Shown here: positions 60,457-64,000 of the stretch, one piece after another
Numbering within the stretch: position 1 is the stretch's first letter
Layout of the letters: every line of letters begins with the position of its first letter
DNA from: Faucicola sp048551375
GTDB taxonomy: Bacteria; Pseudomonadota; Gammaproteobacteria; Pseudomonadales; Moraxellaceae
NCBI RefSeq assembly: GCF_048551375.1
Contig: NZ_JBLYZJ010000006.1
Coordinates: 62,001-126,000 of the forward strand
DNA: 64,000 nucleotides
Direction: 5' to 3'
The notes under the pieces: model-generated
Database searches by the model: none
The model's input: the letters and a program-made list of their open reading frames with translations, nothing else
Told to the model about the DNA's origin: nothing
Position numbers and translations under genes: made by a program

Positions 60457-63400
60457 ATGAGTGCAGGATTAATCAGACATCTAAAAGCCAAAACCGAACA
60501 AGATAGCAATACGGCTATTTTGCTTGCTCAATGGGAATTTGACCAAAAACTGGTTGGCAAGGCTTTGGAAAATATTGCTAGCTATTATCCACACTTTAGC
60601 AGTCATAATGCTTCACATTCACACCAAATTCTTGTCAATATTGAGCGTTTATTAGATAAAAATATAATTGAATTATCGGCTACAGATACTTGGCTGTTAC
60701 TCGAATCTGCCTATTGGCATGATGTGGGTATGTTATTTAATAGCCAACAGGTTCAGGACATTATCAAAGATAGTAAGTTTAAAGAATATGTCGAAACCCT
60801 TGCCAATGATAATAGCCAAGATTTACACGAATTTGCGAAAAAATGGCATGATACTGACTGGAAACAAGCCTTGGCAATGTATGACCATCCACAAAAAGGC
60901 GTGGAAAAATACCGCCAAATGGTGGCTGAATGGTATCGCCGTGACCATGCTAAAAACTCTCAACGTGTGGTCGCTGACCCTTTTGAAATTCTTGGTATTA
61001 ACTCACCCCGCACCGAACTATTACCAAAACGCATTTATCGTTATTTAGGGCAAATTTGTCTTGCACATGGCACAAGTTTTGAGAGTGTCATGTCACAACT
61101 GCCCTATCGCCAAACAGGTATGGGAACAGAAAACTGCCATCCTCGATTTGTGGCGTGTATGCTACGCTTGGGCGATTTGTTTGATATTGATGATAACCGA
61201 TTTTGCCCTGTTATGATGAAACAAACAACCATGCCAAAATTGAGTGAGGCTCATCATCATAAGCATTTGGCGATTCGTGAGTTTCAGCTTGATAACAAGA
61301 CGGTCAGTATCACCGCAGAATGTGAAGATGAAGATGCGTATATCCAAACGCAGATGTGGTTTGGCTGGATTAAAGAAGAGATGCAAAATCAAATGTCACA
61401 ATGGAAAAACATTGTGCCGAACCGTTCCTTTGGTCTGCTACCTACGATTCAAAAGCTTGATGTGGTGATGACAAGTTCTAAGATTTTGCTCAATAACAAG
61501 CCAATGAAGTTTGGGCTGGATGAGAAAAGTGCGATTGAGCTGTTGCAAGGTAGAAATCTGTACGATGATGAGACCAATATCTACCGTGAGCTGATTCAAA
61601 ATGCGGTGGATGCGACCTATCTGCGAGTATGGATTGAGCATGGTATGCGTAAGCGTGAGATTACCGATGACTTCCATCCGTTTCATCCAAAGTTTCAAGA
61701 GATTTTGGAGAATTATCCGATTACCATTGATTTTGTAAAATTGGAAGATGAGCCGAATTCTGATTATAGTATTTGGCAGTTTAGTTTGACGGACAATGGG
61801 ACTGGCATTAGCCTGAAAGATTTGGAGTATATGCAGAAGATTGCAGGGTCTAGTCGCAATGTTGAGAAAAAACGTTTAATGGCTGATATGCCTGTGTGGA
61901 TGCGTCCGTCTGGTGCGTTTGGGATTGGGTTACATAGTGCGTTTTTGTTGCTAGATAAAGGCAGAGAGGAAGATAACAAGATTGTTCTTGAGACAAAGAG
62001 TATTGCGGATAATGCGTCTTATCGGATTGAGATGACTTCGCCAATTTCGGGGAATCAGGGGTACTGTTTTATTGAAAAATTAAGTGATGAAGAAAATTTA
62101 AAAAGGGATTATGGTACTAAGCTCAACATTAATATAAGGGTAGAAAGAAAAGGTAGAAGATATTTTTATCTATCTGATGAGTTTAAAGAAAACATATTAA
62201 TAAATAAATACCAAAAAGAATTTGACACGTTAAAAACGCCAATTTTTGATTTTTCTAAAATATTATTCATTACAAGAAAAATTCGTGAAAAAATCATTAC
62301 AAATATCTCTGTACCAATAGAATTTAAGCATCTTGAAAGCATTAATAATACAAATGGGAATGCTATCACGAATCCAATTAATAGCTTCACTCCCAATCAT
62401 ATACTTCGCATTTGGTATGGTAAAGAAAACTTATATGTATCTTTAATCAATCTAAGCCAAGTTGACAGTCTTACATTTTTTGAGAGTAGCTTTAGATGTA
62501 TGACTTATTTTAAAGGACAAGAAATAGACAGATTATCCGTCAATATTATTCCTTCGGACATGGATTTTTTCGGCTTTAATGCTAAAGAATCTCTTCAAAT
62601 AGATAGAAATAAATGGAGCAAAAACTTCTTGGAAACTCTTGAAGAAAAAAATTATTTCTTTGAATTGAATAAAAATATTATTATTGATAATTACTCTGAT
62701 ATTAAAGAGCATCTCTCAAATAGTAAAGTTATGAGTGCCTTACTTTACTATTACAAGATAGAATACCTAGACAACAGTATTAAAGACTTATGGAAAGAGA
62801 TGAAATTAACTACAAGTCATAATGTTAAATATAGTGCAAATCTTGATATTAGTTACAAAGGTTTAATAAGCTTAGACCAATTTACAATAGAAGAAGACAC
62901 TACAGTAAATGGAAATTATATTAACAATATTAAAATCGAAGATTTACCGAACAATACTATTGTAGTATCAAACTTGAACAATCATAACTATTTTTATGAA
63001 AATTTTGTAAATGAATGGTATAAATCAGGTGGAGATATTATTGAAACTAAAAGTGAAGAAATTAGAACCTTTAAGTTAAGAAAAATTAATCAAACTAATA
63101 ATTTACTTTTTGAACATCTGAAAAATCAATTAAAGAGTAATGTTACAAGAATAATATTAGATTCAGATGAGATAAGAGATTATAGTTTGAATTACTTGGA
63201 GGATATTATTTGTTTCAGTGAAGCTCATGAGAACTTTCTAGGAAATAATACAAACCGTGAAAAGGTCTTCTTATCACCTTTTGCTTTCTTTAGAGATGAT
63301 GAAAAAGCCATAATAGCTGTAGCAAATTTTGAATTTTTGTGTCAATCTGTGTTCGATGAGCTAAAGAAGAATGGAAAATATATCAGATTAGATTCAATCA

Positions 63401-63585
63401 AAGAAAAATATGAAAAATTCATTTCTCAAGCTGATGAATTAATGAAAAATATTCCAGAATGGGTTGAAGCAAGAGAGATGGGGAGAGACTTCATACCAAA
63501 AGATATTCGAGAGCTTGAAGATATGTTTAAACCATCAGATGAAGTTTTAAAGGCTTACGAATCTGAAAAAGAAAAAAGAAAATAA
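60457..63585 (+). CDS. HD-domain plus Hsp90-like (GHKL) ATPase, 1042 aa
   Basis: A large soluble protein. The N-terminal HD-like module has PHFSSHNASHSHQILVNIE (His46, 50, 54, 56) and SAYWHDVGMLF (HD at 88-89). It is followed by a GHKL ATP-binding domain: N box ELIQNAVDATYLR (about 378-390), G1 SLTDNGTGISLKDL (about 446-450) and G2 SGAFGIGLHSAFLL (about 486-490), all close to HtpG-type Hsp90 motifs. The C-terminal 500 residues are unrecognised. From about 62080 (residue 540) the gene becomes extremely AT-rich. Related HD + Hsp90-like proteins are suspected conflict or defence proteins. It has a good ribosome site (AAGGA) and lies between ubi genes. Confidence 0.82.
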   Translation: MSAGLIRHLKAKTEQDSNTAILLAQWEFDQKLVGKALENIASYYPHFSSHNASHSHQILVNIERLLDKNIIELSATDTWLLLESAYWHDVGMLFNSQQVQDIIKDSKFKEYVETLANDNSQDLHEFAKKWHDTDWKQALAMYDHPQKGVEKYRQMVAEWYRRDHAKNSQRVVADPFEILGINSPRTELLPKRIYRYLGQICLAHGTSFESVMSQLPYRQTGMGTENCHPRFVACMLRLGDLFDIDDNRFCPVMMKQTTMPKLSEAHHHKHLAIREFQLDNKTVSITAECEDEDAYIQTQMWFGWIKEEMQNQMSQWKNIVPNRSFGLLPTIQKLDVVMTSSKILLNNKPMKFGLDEKSAIELLQGRNLYDDETNIYRELIQNAVDATYLRVWIEHGMRKREITDDFHPFHPKFQEILENYPITIDFVKLEDEPNSDYSIWQFSLTDNGTGISLKDLEYMQKIAGSSRNVEKKRLMADMPVWMRPSGAFGIGLHSAFLLLDKGREEDNKIVLETKSIADNASYRIEMTSPISGNQGYCFIEKLSDEENLKRDYGTKLNINIRVERKGRRYFYLSDEFKENILINKYQKEFDTLKTPIFDFSKILFITRKIREKIITNISVPIEFKHLESINNTNGNAITNPINSFTPNHILRIWYGKENLYVSLINLSQVDSLTFFESSFRCMTYFKGQEIDRLSVNIIPSDMDFFGFNAKESLQIDRNKWSKNFLETLEEKNYFFELNKNIIIDNYSDIKEHLSNSKVMSALLYYYKIEYLDNSIKDLWKEMKLTTSHNVKYSANLDISYKGLISLDQFTIEEDTTVNGNYINNIKIEDLPNNTIVVSNLNNHNYFYENFVNEWYKSGGDIIETKSEEIRTFKLRKINQTNNLLFEHLKNQLKSNVTRIILDSDEIRDYSLNYLEDIICFSEAHENFLGNNTNREKVFLSPFAFFRDDEKAIIAVANFEFLCQSVFDELKKNGKYIRLDSIKEKYEKFISQADELMKNIPEWVEAREMGRDFIPKDIRELEDMFKPSDEVLKAYESEKEKRK

Positions 63586-63588
63586 TAT

Positions 63589-63619
63589 GAAACGCCACAG
63601 TGAAATGTGGCGTTTTTAT
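63589..63619. terminator. Bidirectional terminator between the HD-GHKL gene and ubiH
   Basis: AAACGCCACA (63590-63599) pairs with TGTGGCGTTT (63606-63615) and is followed by T residues on the plus strand; A residues on the other side allow use by the convergent ubiH gene. Confidence 0.8.
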
Positions 63620-63627
63620 TGATAGAT

Positions 63628-64000
63628 TTAACTTTTCAAACCCATTGCAAAAGTAGCGACCATCGGCTTCACAAACGGCACTTTATCAAAGGCAACCAGA
63701 CCAACATTACGGGCAAACTTCAACACTGGATTGTTAATAGTAAAGCCATACACCACCGTATCGCAGAACAACTCAACCCTCTTTTGGTCGGCTTTACGAC
63801 GTTTCTCATAACCTTGTAACATCTCTGCTTTGGCGATATCTTCCCCACGCATGGCTTGCTGAGCGATTAATCGGGCAAGCGTATCAGCATCTCGCATACA
63901 CAGATTAAAGCCCTGCCCTGCCACAGGGTGCAAGGTATGCGCTGCATTGCCCATGATGACACAGCGACCCACCACTTGACGCTCAGCAAGCACCTTGACC
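63628..64000 (-). CDS. ubiH: 2-octaprenyl-6-methoxyphenol hydroxylase-like UbiH (N terminus beyond window)
   Basis: The C-terminal 124 residues of an FAD-dependent hydroxylase; the frame stays open to the right edge, so the start lies outside. RCVIMGNAAHTLHPVAGQGFNLCMRDADTLARLI is the GNAAH FAD signature typical of UbiH, and DTVVYGFTINNPVLKFARNVGLVAFDKVPFVKPMVATFAMG is the UbiH C-terminal end. It would act in ubiquinone synthesis together with the hydroxylase at 58555-59811. Confidence 0.88.
   Translation of the reverse strand, partial: VKVLAERQVVGRCVIMGNAAHTLHPVAGQGFNLCMRDADTLARLIAQQAMRGEDIAKAEMLQGYEKRRKADQKRVELFCDTVVYGFTINNPVLKFARNVGLVAFDKVPFVKPMVATFAMGLKS

Overview
The window reads as chromosomal DNA of a gammaproteobacterium of low-to-medium GC. 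It is most like Moraxellaceae (Moraxella/Faucicola/Psychrobacter/Acinetobacter group). This is inferred from protein style and gene content (SdhE-YgfX pair, single-chain serine dehydratase, large malate synthase G, YqiJ/YqiK cluster, split ubi hydroxylase genes), not from a marker search. No plasmid or phage backbone is visible. One tRNA gene is present (Glu, UUC) and there is no rRNA or CRISPR array.

Layout. 1-2133: a PLP-dependent ornithine-type decarboxylase cut by the left edge. 2356-5986: a complete frdABCD fumarate reductase operon. 6214-6289: tRNA-Glu. 6378-9701: ispD-ftsB, a divergent mini-ORF/XRE regulator pair, and enolase. 9876-14471: aroE, a DASS anion transporter, a YidB-like protein, and ygfX-sdhE. 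14577-19238: malate synthase G, with sdaA-miaE divergent from it. 19280-26202: a small unknown protein, NnrS, Ppk1, MtgA, a small thioredoxin-fold protein, an unknown, and a TPMT-type methyltransferase. 26597-31851: the arginine deiminase operon arcD-arcA-arcB-arcC. 32014-33216: purE and an HD-domain protein. 33233-35028: an AAA ATPase overlapping a TOPRIM-like DUF3226 protein, a likely defence pair. 35149-39961: nagZ, queF, a small conserved protein, an ABC-2 exporter and cytochrome c5. 40169-52416: a 12-kb run of same-strand genes (YqiJ-like, unknown, YqiK flotillin, RhuM/Fic, TFIIB-type zinc ribbon, DUF4062, and a 2001-aa AAA ATPase). 52566-58409: thioesterase, bestrophin, phosphoesterase, rhomboid protease and an OmpA-family protein. 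58555-64000: two UbiH/UbiF-type hydroxylases separated by a small membrane protein and a 1042-aa HD + Hsp90-like (GHKL) ATPase.

How the genes fit together. Fumarate reductase, the arginine deiminase pathway, the DASS dicarboxylate-type carrier and NnrS suggest adaptation to oxygen limitation. The arginine pathway gives ATP without respiration, fumarate serves as electron acceptor, and NnrS is linked to nitric oxide. SdhE is the factor that attaches FAD to SdhA/FrdA and is encoded about 8 kb from frdA. Malate synthase G, enolase and serine dehydratase are central carbon genes.

The most interesting parts are three accessory islands: the HD-GHKL protein placed between two ubiquinone genes, the ATPase/TOPRIM pair, and the YqiJ/YqiK/giant-ATPase cluster carrying an AT-rich DUF4062 gene and a frameshifted RhuM-Fic gene. 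In the first two, one open reading frame changes base composition sharply partway through, which suggests module exchange. The window also carries several families of short palindromic or MITE-like repeats in intergenic gaps. At least two of them share the terminal inverted repeat AGGACTTACGCA.
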